54,892 bases of DNA from Umbribacter vaginalis (GTDB taxonomy: Bacteria > Actinomycetota > Coriobacteriia > Coriobacteriales > Eggerthellaceae), in contig KQ959711.1 of the NCBI GenBank assembly GCA_001552935.1, forward strand, positions 1 to 54,892. Direction: 5' to 3'. Numbering within the stretch: the first letter of the stretch is position 1; each line of letters begins with the position of its first letter. This document shows, piece by piece, positions 36,006-44,319 of the stretch. Under the pieces are notes generated by a model. The model searched no databases, was not told the origin of the DNA, and worked only from the letters and a program-made list of their open reading frames with translations. A program made the translations under genes and the position numbers.

Positions 36006-37487
36006 TTAGTGCTCTTGCTGCGCTTTCTGCTCTGTTTTTTGCTTCTTTGCTGGGTATTCGAGTTCAGCAAATTTGTCCATGTTGCCAGCACCGCCAATTT
36101 CGCTTCGTTCAGGAGCAATGGTAAAGTCGTTATAATCTTGTGGCTCGGTGCTTAAATCAACATCTTCCGGATTAACAGCCTGAATGCTATCGTTTTTGAA
36201 CACGTCACGCTTCAAAAGCCCCGTTGCATTTGCAATGCAGGTGGTAACAACGCCGTCGCCTGTAACATTGATAACCGTACGCCCCATGTCCAAAATACGG
36301 TCGATGCCCATAATCATTGCTACGCCTTCAACAGGAAGTCCAACTGTGGTAAACACCATCGTCAGCATGATAGTGCCCACACCAGGAACACCAGCGGTAC
36401 CAATTGAGGCTGCTGTGGCTGTTACGACAACGCTTAAGAATGCTGCGGTCGTAAGGTCGATGCCAAAGGCTTGAGCTGCGAAAACAACTGCTGCACCCTG
36501 CATGATAGCAGTACCATCCATGTTGATTGTTGCACCCAGGGGGATAGTAAACGATGCAACTTTTGGATGTACACCGATGCGCTTTTCAAGCGTTTCCATA
36601 TTAAGCGGAATACACGCATTTGACGAGCTCGTTGTAAATGCAAACAGCATAACAGGGATGTATTTTTTCAGGAAGTGAATAGGATTGATGCGCGTAAAGA
36701 TAAACAGAATAAGCATGTATACAATAAACAGCTGAATAGCAAGACCTAAATAAACCGTCAAAATAAAGTTCAGCATCGGCAAAACGCCTGTAAAGCCTAG
36801 GTTCGTAAATGTGCGTACCATAAGAAAGAAAATTCCGATAGGAGCAACTTTCAAGATGATGGAAATCATGCGCATCATCACAGCATTGAACTGCGTAAAA
36901 AAGCGATTGACGGTACCCACTTTGCTACCCAAATGTCCCAAAATAAAACCGAGCATCAACGCAAAAAAGATAATCTGTAACATGCTGCCTTTTGCCATAC
37001 CAGCAAAGATATTGGTTGGAATAATATTAAGAATTACTTGCTGGATGGTTTGATTTTCTGCAGCTTTTGGCGTTACGCGCACAACAGAGTCTAAATCGAG
37101 GCCAAGGCCGGGGTTTGTTAAATGCGAAATGCCAAGCGCAATAAGAACGGCAAGTGCTGTGGTAAGTAAATACATAGCAATGGTGCCGCCACCAATTTTG
37201 CCCAGCATTTTGGGGTCAGACATCGATGCTGCGCCTACCACAATCGAGCAAAAGACCAGCGGAACTACTATCATTTGCATAAGGCGTACAAAACCTTGCC
37301 CTACGACATAGCACACGCCTTCAATAAAGTAGGCACTTACCACATCGCCTTTGTGTACAAAAAAGCTGAGAATGATTCCTACGAGAGCGCCTGCAATAAG
37401 CGAAATTAAGATCCATGTTGTTTGGTTAAGTTTAGGACGCTTAGCCTTTGAACAGGGAGCTTGTGCTTGCATACTATCTGCTTGCAT
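36006..37487 (-). CDS. Dicarboxylate/amino acid:cation symporter (GltP/GltT-like)
   Basis: DAACS-family secondary importer of glutamate, aspartate or C4-dicarboxylates, 493 residues. The ATG at 37487 has AAAGG seven bases upstream; a TTG at 37502 is in frame but overlaps that site. Eight transmembrane helices and two hairpins are expected. FAFTTSSSNACIPLN is the serine-rich HP1 loop and GATINMDGTAIMQG carries the NMDGT motif. TAASIGTAGVPGVG is the HP2 region, and GDGVVTTCIANATG is the TM8 end. The N-terminal 25 residues and the C-terminal 60 are polar and variable. It is a paralogue of SstT, but the NMDGT motif places it with Glu/Asp/dicarboxylate carriers. Substrate is not certain. Confidence 0.93.
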   Translation of the reverse strand: MQADSMQAQAPCSKAKRPKLNQTTWILISLIAGALVGIILSFFVHKGDVVSAYFIEGVCYVVGQGFVRLMQMIVVPLVFCSIVVGAASMSDPKMLGKIGGGTIAMYLLTTALAVLIALGISHLTNPGLGLDLDSVVRVTPKAAENQTIQQVILNIIPTNIFAGMAKGSMLQIIFFALMLGFILGHLGSKVGTVNRFFTQFNAVMMRMISIILKVAPIGIFFLMVRTFTNLGFTGVLPMLNFILTVYLGLAIQLFIVYMLILFIFTRINPIHFLKKYIPVMLFAFTTSSSNACIPLNMETLEKRIGVHPKVASFTIPLGATINMDGTAIMQGAAVVFAAQAFGIDLTTAAFLSVVVTATAASIGTAGVPGVGTIMLTMVFTTVGLPVEGVAMIMGIDRILDMGRTVINVTGDGVVTTCIANATGLLKRDVFKNDSIQAVNPEDVDLSTEPQDYNDFTIAPERSEIGGAGNMDKFAELEYPAKKQKTEQKAQQEH

Positions 37488-37753
37488 AGAACTGCCTTTC
37501 AACTATAATGCACACACTGCGGTGCGCAAACTTGCTGGTATAAGCATCGTGAGATCGCGTTGTCGCATCTATATATTTCTGTACAGTGTACGCGTGGTGA
37601 CACGAAAGCTTACGGTGATATTGTAATAGTATCGAAAACTTTTCGCGTTCAGAGTTATGCTGAACGTCTTTTAATATGGTTTTAACGTAAGTCAATTATT
37701 GTGAGCCGTGTGCGTAGCAGTAATACAGTACTATAAGAGGAAAAAGGACGATA

Positions 37754-37789
37754 ATGAAGGGACCTTATAAGCGTGAATCTACCAGATAA
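37754..37789 (+). CDS. Possible 11-codon leader ORF overlapping the flippase start
   Basis: ATG at 37754 has a better ribosome site (AAAAAGGACGATA) than the flippase GTG. It opens an 11-residue frame (MKGPYKRESTR) that stops with TAA at 37789, overlapping the flippase start in another frame. It may couple translation to the flippase gene, or indicate that the flippase start is mis-set. Tentative. Confidence 0.3.
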   Translation: MKGPYKRESTR

Positions 37790-39674
37790 CAGACAGAGCA
37801 TATCAAGAAAGCACATCACACCGGATTCTGCTCCACGTGCATCGCGTACAAGCTATGCAGCATATACCGGCATGCCGTTAAAACGCAAGCACTCGATGCG
37901 TCCTTCGCGCTCGTCGCGCCCACGCAAGCAAAATCCGCTGACCAAAATTTTGAATGCGTGGTGGGATAGACTTGTTGGCGCAATGAATGACGGCGGATTT
38001 TCAAGTGCTGATGAGCAGTACGAAGCGCACTCAACGCGCCGTGATTATCTGTGGAACACGATTGGCCTTATCGCGTGGGGAATGTTGTTCCCGCTTCTTA
38101 CCATTATTGTTACGCAGCTGTGCAATGTGGATGTTGCTGGTATGTTCTCCATCGTGTTTGTAACTGCTAATTTGCTGTATATCGTAGGAACGTACGGCGC
38201 GCGTACGTATCAAATTTCCGACTTGCATGAATCGCATTCATTTTTAGACTATCAAGTTCATCGAGTTATAACCTGCGTTATTATGCTGGTATGCGGGTAT
38301 GCGTATTGTACGCTACGTGGATACTCTGATGAATTAGTGCAGCTGTGCATTGCAGTATTTTTGTTCAAGATGATAGATGCGCTTGCCGATGCGTATGAGG
38401 GGCGCTTACAGCAGGTTGATAAGCTTTATCTTGGTGGAATTTCGCAAACGTTGCGCTCGGGGCTTGCGCTTATTTTATTTATTATTGTGCTTGCAATTAC
38501 ACGCAGTGTTGTATTTGCGTCATATGCGATGTTTATCGGTGCGCTTATTACGTTTGTTCTGGTGACGTTCCCCTTAGCGCTGCTTGAAACGCCGCGCTCG
38601 CGTCCTTTGCATATTACGGGCGTGGTTGGTTTGTTCAAGGCTTGCTTGCCACTTTTTGCAGCTCTGTTTATGTATGCGCTGGTAGATAGTATGCCAAAAT
38701 TTGTAATGGACGGTGTGCTGAGCTACGACAATCAGTTGTACTTTAACGCGCTGTATTTTCCTGCACAAGCAGTGTTATTAAGTGTAGGTTTTATTTACAA
38801 ACCACAGCTTGTGCGCATGTCACAGCTGTGGGCTGATGTGTCTCATCGTAAGAAGTTTGATATTTTCATTATTGCTATGATGGTGCTTATTGCGGTAATT
38901 ACGTTGATTGTTGGCTTTATGATGAACCTGTTTGGTGTGCGTTTATTAGGGCTTATGTACGGTCTTGATTTCACGGAGCACACCAATCTGGCACTTATCA
39001 TGATAGCTGCTGGTGGCGTTACCGCAGGCATCGATTTTTTGTATCAGGTTATCACTATTTTACGACGTCAGAAGGCTGTTACCGAGCTTTATTTCATTAC
39101 GCTTGGATTTTCGATTTTGGTACTTTTGCTTATGGTGAACATCACGGGGCTCCAAGGTGCTGTTATCGGCTATTTGGTTGTGATGGCTATTTTGCTGGTA
39201 TTGTTGCTGCGCGAATATATTACCGTTCGTATTGAGTACGTTCACAACCCTTCGTGCGAAGCTGCGCGCGAGGCGTATTCACGTCACGAAGATCTGCAAC
39301 CGCATACCGATGTTTCGTCGGTAAGCACTATCAGTCAAATTATTATGTCTGATGAGCTTGAAAAAGTTCGCCGCAAAATTAAAGCAAAAAAAATTGGCAT
39401 CGATCCGAATGACGAGAGTTTTAATGCGAAAGAAGATGCTCGCGAGCGTTTAGCGCAGCGTTTGTCGCGCCAACGCGCTGGTGATGGTGCTGGTGGTGGT
39501 GCGGGAACGGGCGTTGCAGGTGCTGGCGGCATGGCTGTTGGTGGTGGTAGCGCGGGTGCTGAGGTACGTGGTGTTGCTGGAGCTGTCGGTGGCAGTGCTG
39601 CTGGTCGTGGTGTTGGCGGTCACACTGTCCGTTCTGAATATGCAGGTGATGCAGGTCAAAGGAGTGGGGAATAA
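37773..39674 (+). CDS. MOP-family polysaccharide flippase (Wzx-like)
   Basis: Integral membrane exporter of lipid-linked saccharides, 633 residues from a GTG start with GAAGGGA at a long spacing. A basic N-terminal cytoplasmic region of about 85 residues precedes some 12-14 transmembrane helices between residues 90 and 490 (for example NTIGLIAWGMLFPLLTIIV and ALFMYALVDSMPKFVMDGVL). A hydrophilic tail ends in a Gly/Ala-rich low-complexity segment (about 570-620). It most resembles lipopolysaccharide/O-unit translocases. It heads a tight operon: the next ATG overlaps its TAA by one base. Its likely cargo is an undecaprenyl-linked surface glycan, consistent with the CapD and Glf enzymes at 6.5-9.7 kb. 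Confidence 0.83.
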   Translation: MNLPDNRQSISRKHITPDSAPRASRTSYAAYTGMPLKRKHSMRPSRSSRPRKQNPLTKILNAWWDRLVGAMNDGGFSSADEQYEAHSTRRDYLWNTIGLIAWGMLFPLLTIIVTQLCNVDVAGMFSIVFVTANLLYIVGTYGARTYQISDLHESHSFLDYQVHRVITCVIMLVCGYAYCTLRGYSDELVQLCIAVFLFKMIDALADAYEGRLQQVDKLYLGGISQTLRSGLALILFIIVLAITRSVVFASYAMFIGALITFVLVTFPLALLETPRSRPLHITGVVGLFKACLPLFAALFMYALVDSMPKFVMDGVLSYDNQLYFNALYFPAQAVLLSVGFIYKPQLVRMSQLWADVSHRKKFDIFIIAMMVLIAVITLIVGFMMNLFGVRLLGLMYGLDFTEHTNLALIMIAAGGVTAGIDFLYQVITILRRQKAVTELYFITLGFSILVLLLMVNITGLQGAVIGYLVVMAILLVLLLREYITVRIEYVHNPSCEAAREAYSRHEDLQPHTDVSSVSTISQIIMSDELEKVRRKIKAKKIGIDPNDESFNAKEDARERLAQRLSRQRAGDGAGGGAGTGVAGAGGMAVGGGSAGAEVRGVAGAVGGSAAGRGVGGHTVRSEYAGDAGQRSGE

Positions 39675-40129
39675 TGGCGCGTGGATATCAAGGATCAGGC
39701 TCTCCCTTTTCAGGAGGATCTCCTTTTCGCGGCTTTCAGGAAAAACTTGCGCGCATGATGCAAGGGCGCTACGGTGCCGATAGTTTAAATCGCTTTTTAC
39801 TTGGTGTAGCTATCGTTTGTATTGTGCTGTCGCTTTTTCCACCGTTGCGTTTTATAAGTTACGCAACAACAGTGCTGCTTATCATCTGCATTGCGCGCAT
39901 GTATTCATGCAATTACACTGCGCGTTCTCGTGAAAATTTGGCGTTTTTGCGCATCACTACCGCGCCGCGCCAGTTCATCAAAATTACCCGCCTGCGCATT
40001 CGTCATCGCACTACAAAGTGCTACAAGAAGTGTCCGTTCTGTAAAACATATTTCAGCTTGCCGAAAGGCAAAGGCAAAGTGTCTGCTACCTGCCCATCGT
40101 GCCATAAAAAGCACACGTATCGCACGTAA
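39674..40129 (+). CDS. Two-helix membrane protein with C-terminal zinc ribbon
   Basis: Uncharacterised 151-residue protein. Its start overlaps the flippase stop (TAATG), which indicates translational coupling. A polar Gly/Ser N-terminus is followed by two adjacent hydrophobic helices (about 43-75, FLLGVAIVCIVLSLFPPL and YATTVLLIICIARMYSC) and a basic segment. It ends in a CPFC-(16 residues)-CPSC zinc ribbon (about 117-143). Both termini are probably cytoplasmic. The zinc ribbon may bind nucleic acid or protein. Function is unknown. The position between the flippase and the DUF5685 gene suggests a shared process. Confidence 0.8.
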   Translation: MARGYQGSGSPFSGGSPFRGFQEKLARMMQGRYGADSLNRFLLGVAIVCIVLSLFPPLRFISYATTVLLIICIARMYSCNYTARSRENLAFLRITTAPRQFIKITRLRIRHRTTKCYKKCPFCKTYFSLPKGKGKVSATCPSCHKKHTYRT

Positions 40130-40137
40130 GAGCAGCT

Positions 40138-41016
40138 ATGTTTGGTATTGTTGCGCCGCCTGCTCATGTGTTGTCGCCCGCTAAGGTGGAGCGTTATCGC
40201 TTCGTGTACTGCGGTGTGTGTCACTGTTTGAAGCACGACACGGGGCAGCTTTCGCGTTTGTCACTAAGCTACGACTGCGTATTTTTGGCGCTGGTGCATT
40301 TGTCGCTGTACGAAGATGAAGAACACAGCGTGAACGGTTCGTGCGTTTTTCACCCAATTGCAAATCGTCCTGCGCTCTCGGCGCGCTCCTTGCATTATGC
40401 TGCGTCAATGAATGTGCTGTTTGCGTATTTTAAGCTGCTGGACGACTGGGTTGACAACGCATCGCGCACCGCACGCATTGCATCGCTTCTTGCACAACGT
40501 TCGTATCGCACAGCAAGCGAACAGTTTCCCCGTCAAGCGCACATTATTGAGCAGGGAGTTGCAGCGCTTGCGGACATCGAACAAACGGCACTGCGGACAC
40601 ACGCGTCATCTGCACAAAGCAACGCTTTGCTTCAAGCGGGTGATAAAGCAGCAGCAACGTTTGGTGCTGTTCTCGGGGAAATTTTTGCACCATACCCTGA
40701 TCGCTGGCAGGATTTGCTGCGCGAGTTTGGCTTTTGGCTGGGTAAGTTCATCTATTTGATGGATGCGGCGCTTGATGTTGAGCAAGACTGCGCAAACGCT
40801 ACGTTTAATGTTTTTCGAGACACTTCTTTAACAAGTATAGAAATGCGCTCGATTTTATCGACATGTATGCGGTATGCTTGTGAAGCGTTTGAAAAATTGC
40901 CGCTTGTGCAAGATTGCACGCTGATGAGAAGCATACTGTATGAAGGTGTATGGGCGCAGTTTAACGCAAAGTATGAAGTTGCACAGCAACAGACGTTAGG
41001 GGAACAGAGTGAGTAA
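40138..41016 (+). CDS. DUF5685 family protein
   Basis: Uncharacterised 292-residue protein, eight bases after the previous stop. The start MFGIVAPP....YCGVCHCL, with Cys25/Cys28/Cys30, followed by [19 protein letters not shown], is characteristic of the DUF5685 family as I remember it. The protein is mostly helical. Two acidic motifs stand out: DDWVD (residues 102-106) and DAALDVEQD (209-217). Their spacing and setting recall the two aspartate clusters of squalene/phytoene-synthase-like folds, but I cannot confirm homology. The 3' end overlaps the J-domain gene by eight bases. Genes of this family are known next to J-domain genes in Firmicutes. No function is established. Confidence 0.8.
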   Translation: MFGIVAPPAHVLSPAKVERYRFVYCGVCHCLKHDTGQLSRLSLSYDCVFLALVHLSLYEDEEHSVNGSCVFHPIANRPALSARSLHYAASMNVLFAYFKLLDDWVDNASRTARIASLLAQRSYRTASEQFPRQAHIIEQGVAALADIEQTALRTHASSAQSNALLQAGDKAAATFGAVLGEIFAPYPDRWQDLLREFGFWLGKFIYLMDAALDVEQDCANATFNVFRDTSLTSIEMRSILSTCMRYACEAFEKLPLVQDCTLMRSILYEGVWAQFNAKYEVAQQQTLGEQSE

Positions 41017-41875
41017 ATCGCCCTATGAAATACTAGGAGTATCTCCCGGTGCTTCAAGCGATGAGATTAAAAAAGCATATCGAAAAAAAGCACGCGAAAA
41101 TCATCCTGATTTGAACCCAGGCGATAAAGATGCTGCTGCTCGTATGAATGAGATCAACGAAGCGTATGAGCGTCTTACTAATCCTGAAAAATTTGCGCGT
41201 GAAGATGCACGCCGCCGCGCTCAAGAAGCGTATGCGCAAGGTACAACAGGATATTCTTCGCCGTTTGGCAATCCGTATGCAAGCCCTTATGGCAGTCCGA
41301 ATGGAAACCCAACCAGCAATCCATTTGGTGACGGTAATCCGTTTGCAAATCCGTTTGGTGGCCCCTTTACATGGACGACTACCAATTTTACGTGGGAAGA
41401 CATTTTTGGCGCGTATCAATATGCAGGTGAAGGGCCGCATGATATTCATCCCGAAGCGAACATCTCTGATAGCGCTGAGATGCGTGCTGCTATTGATCAT
41501 CTGAATGCAAATCGCTACGAGCAAGCTAAGATGACACTTGACGCTATCGCGCCTGAAAAACGCACTGCACGCTGGCTTTACCTGGCGTCACTTGCAAATT
41601 ATGGGGTTGGGAACACGGTGCTTGCCTATGAGCAAATTCGTCGCGCGTGCGAGCGTGAACCAAACAATGCCGACTTCAGACGTGTATATAACTCGTTTCA
41701 GGGTGCACCGCGCAGCTATGAAGATCAAGCACGTAGTCACGGTTTTAGTTGCACGAGCGCCAGTTGTATTGAATGTTGCTGCGCTATTGTTGCGCTGAAT
41801 ATTTGCATGGGTTCGTGCAGTCGCATTTCTGCCATTTCTGCTGGTGGGCTTGCGGGAGTGCGCCCGTGTTTCTAG
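41009..41875 (+). CDS. J-domain (DnaJ-like) protein with TPR-like region and Cys-rich tail
   Basis: Hsp70 co-chaperone-like protein of 288 residues, starting at GTG with AGGGGA upstream and overlapping the DUF5685 gene by eight bases. The N-terminal J-domain (residues 2-65) contains the HPD motif in [10 protein letters not shown], which stimulates DnaK ATPase. A Gly/Asn/Pro-rich linker (about 75-125, [17 protein letters not shown]) follows. A helical pair near 155-230 resembles a TPR. The tail has clustered cysteines ([11 protein letters not shown]...CMGSC). It lacks the CxxCxGxG zinc domain of true DnaJ, so it is a specialised J-protein, perhaps for the other operon products. Confidence 0.87.
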   Translation: MSKSPYEILGVSPGASSDEIKKAYRKKARENHPDLNPGDKDAAARMNEINEAYERLTNPEKFAREDARRRAQEAYAQGTTGYSSPFGNPYASPYGSPNGNPTSNPFGDGNPFANPFGGPFTWTTTNFTWEDIFGAYQYAGEGPHDIHPEANISDSAEMRAAIDHLNANRYEQAKMTLDAIAPEKRTARWLYLASLANYGVGNTVLAYEQIRRACEREPNNADFRRVYNSFQGAPRSYEDQARSHGFSCTSASCIECCCAIVALNICMGSCSRISAISAGGLAGVRPCF

Positions 41876-42038
41876 CGGGTCTCTCGTGCATGAATGTGTT
41901 GTGTGGCGCGTAGTGTACCAAGCGGGATTGTGCGGGGAACAGAGCATCCCACGTTTTGTATGTGCGTTGCGCTGCGTCACACTTTCATTGTCGCGCGGCG
42001 GTGCACTGTGTTATACCCGCATTGTTTCGTGCTGCGTC

Positions 42039-43667
42039 TTAATGACACCCGCTACATCCACCATCAGGCTTAATGTTTTTGCAGCTCGGGCATGCCGCCA
42101 TACCACCGAGTGCTGTTTCGCGCAATTCCATCGGCAGAGCTTTCCCAACTTTATACATGGCTTCTACCGTTTCATCGAAAGGCACAATATGTTTGATGCC
42201 TGCCAAAGCACAATGTGCTGCCATCAGCGCATTTGCTGCTGCGGTGGTGTTTCGCATCTGACACGGCGCTTCCACAAGACCGGCGATAGGGTCGCACACG
42301 AGCCCCAAAATGTTTGAAATGGCAGTTGATGCAGCGTGAAGACACATTTCAGGGCTGCCACCCATAAGTTCCACTACCGCACTTGCCGCCATACCACTTG
42401 AGGCACCAATTTCTGCTTGACATCCTCCTTCAGCACCTGCAACGGTTGCATTGCGCGCAATTAAATATCCGATAGCTGCGGCGTTTAAGAGCGCTTTGTG
42501 CATCTGTTCGCGCGTGCAGTGAAAGGTATCGCGCATCGACATCAAGACAGCGGGCATAACGCCTGACGAACCTGCTGTTGGAGCGGCAACAATGCGACCC
42601 ATTGAAGCATTTGTTTCCAGAACAGCAAGCGCGTATTGGCACAGCAGCTGGAATTGCCCCGAAAGTACTCCCTGTTCGCCAAAGTTGTGCACGCGTGCCG
42701 CTTCACCACCGATAAGCCCACCCATTGATTTTTGCGGATGGGTAAGCGGTGTATGGGTGGCTTCGTGCATTACTTCTACAATGTAATCGAGGTACTCATC
42801 GGTGCTTCGTGCGTCACTGGGAGCTAAACTTTCAAGCACGTGCTCGCGTTTCTCAAAGAGTGAACCTATGCTCATTTGGTGTTTTTCACATGCGTCAAGC
42901 AGTTCTTTTCCCGATGTAAAGTTGTAGCGTGCAAGCTGCTGTTCCAAATCACCCGGATAGAGCGCCGCCTCAAGGGCATCAGAATTTGCTTGCGCGCTGG
43001 GAGCTGGGATAAAACGCACGCTTTTGATAGCGTCATGCGCGAGTATTTCTTCAATTGTATGCTCAGGTACGGTATCGTCAATTTCAAGAACGGTAAACGC
43101 ATCGCCACCTTTTTCACTACGGTGAAGCGAAACAGTTGCAATGTTTACGTGTTGGCTGCTCAGGCACGACGTTATGTGCGAAAGCACGCCTGGTGAGTCG
43201 TTTTGATGCACAATCATGTTATTGAATTCGCCCGTAATCGCAACGTCGATGCCGTCTATTTTGCGCAGTTCAGCTGCTCCTCCACCGATTGACGCCCCGC
43301 GCACATCAAGCTCGTTTCCTTTTGCATCAACAACGTGAATATCAACCGTATTGGGATGACCTGCGTCGGTTTCAGTGTCAGGAATGATGCGTATGTTGAT
43401 GCCGCGTTTCTTAGCTTCATCAAATGACGTACGCAGGCGCGTGTCGTCAGGCTGAAATCCAAGAATGCCTGCAACAAGCGCACGATCGGTACCGTGTCCA
43501 CGATAGGTATGCGCAAACGAGCCATACAATGTAAAGGATACTTGTGTTGGCGGCGCACAAAGAAGGTTGCGCGCCATAAGCGCAATGCGGCATGCTCCAG
43601 CTGTGTGGGAAGAGGATGGTCCAATCATTACAGGACCAATAATATCGCGTAATCCTAATTGCTTCAT
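42039..43667 (-). CDS. sdaA: L-serine ammonia-lyase (single-chain, iron-sulfur)
   Basis: Converts L-serine to pyruvate and ammonia, using an oxygen-labile [4Fe-4S] cluster; 542 residues. The start follows AAGGTAACT on the minus strand. The N-terminal beta domain (about 1-220) opens with IGPSSSHTAGACRIALMAR and includes an ACT-like segment (NDSPGVLSHITSCLSSQHVNIATVSLHR). The alpha domain follows (MGGLIGGEAARV, IVAAPTAGSSGVMPAVL, AGAEGGCQAEIGASSGMAA, CDPIAGLVEAPCQMRN), supplying the cluster cysteines. The C-terminus ends in a Cys-rich tail (CPSCKNIKPDGGCSGCH). It links to SstT uptake and to fermentation via pyruvate. It stands alone and is convergent with the J-domain gene. Confidence 0.95.
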   Translation of the reverse strand: MKQLGLRDIIGPVMIGPSSSHTAGACRIALMARNLLCAPPTQVSFTLYGSFAHTYRGHGTDRALVAGILGFQPDDTRLRTSFDEAKKRGINIRIIPDTETDAGHPNTVDIHVVDAKGNELDVRGASIGGGAAELRKIDGIDVAITGEFNNMIVHQNDSPGVLSHITSCLSSQHVNIATVSLHRSEKGGDAFTVLEIDDTVPEHTIEEILAHDAIKSVRFIPAPSAQANSDALEAALYPGDLEQQLARYNFTSGKELLDACEKHQMSIGSLFEKREHVLESLAPSDARSTDEYLDYIVEVMHEATHTPLTHPQKSMGGLIGGEAARVHNFGEQGVLSGQFQLLCQYALAVLETNASMGRIVAAPTAGSSGVMPAVLMSMRDTFHCTREQMHKALLNAAAIGYLIARNATVAGAEGGCQAEIGASSGMAASAVVELMGGSPEMCLHAASTAISNILGLVCDPIAGLVEAPCQMRNTTAAANALMAAHCALAGIKHIVPFDETVEAMYKVGKALPMELRETALGGMAACPSCKNIKPDGGCSGCH

Positions 43668-44319
43668 AGTTACCTTAACTTCTCGTCTGTTTGCATGAAT
43701 TATGGGTGGTTAACAATGTTCTAACAAATGAGCTTTTTGGCGTATCACCGTTGTTTCATGGTTCGCATGCTTGCTATTATGCAACACAGTACTTGCACAT
43801 TATGTTTGATTGTAAGACGTATACGCTTTTGTTGCCTTGCTACATTGTTGCTTACGCTCGTGAGTGTCTACGATATGCGAGTAACACTGCTGTTTATGGT
43901 TATACCGTACTTGTGCTCAAAAATAAGCGACACGAAAGGGTAATAGTGTTAGCGGTTTTAACAAAGCGGTAAGTGTACGTATATACGTTGTACTATGCAT
44001 GCGTAGGTGCGTTGTATTATGTACCGAACACTCTTGCGAAAACCGTGCAAAATTTGCCTGCTTAATGCGCAACAATGCCTTTATATGATACATTTAATCG
44101 TAGCATAGGGCGTGATAGTACAACGAACGACGTTTAGAGCAGATTGAAGTTCATACCGCGGCGTAGCTTATTGTTTTATGGAGTCTAGTGCGTCATTGGT
44201 GGTATGTTCTCCATACGTAGTGAGCATACAGAAGCAATAAGCATACAGAAGTAACACGTTTGCATAAGAAATGAATGTACATAAGAAGAGATAGACCATA
44301 CTAGAAAAGGGAGTAAACC
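43668..44319. other. Intergenic region between divergent sdaA and ABC exporter genes
   Basis: No supported gene occurs in about 650 bases; the short plus-strand frames lack ribosome sites. Two tandem 17-base copies beginning AGCATACAGAAG lie at 44223-44239 and 44240-44256, upstream of the ABC exporter gene, and could be an operator or chance. No terminator or riboswitch was recognised. Confidence 0.45.
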
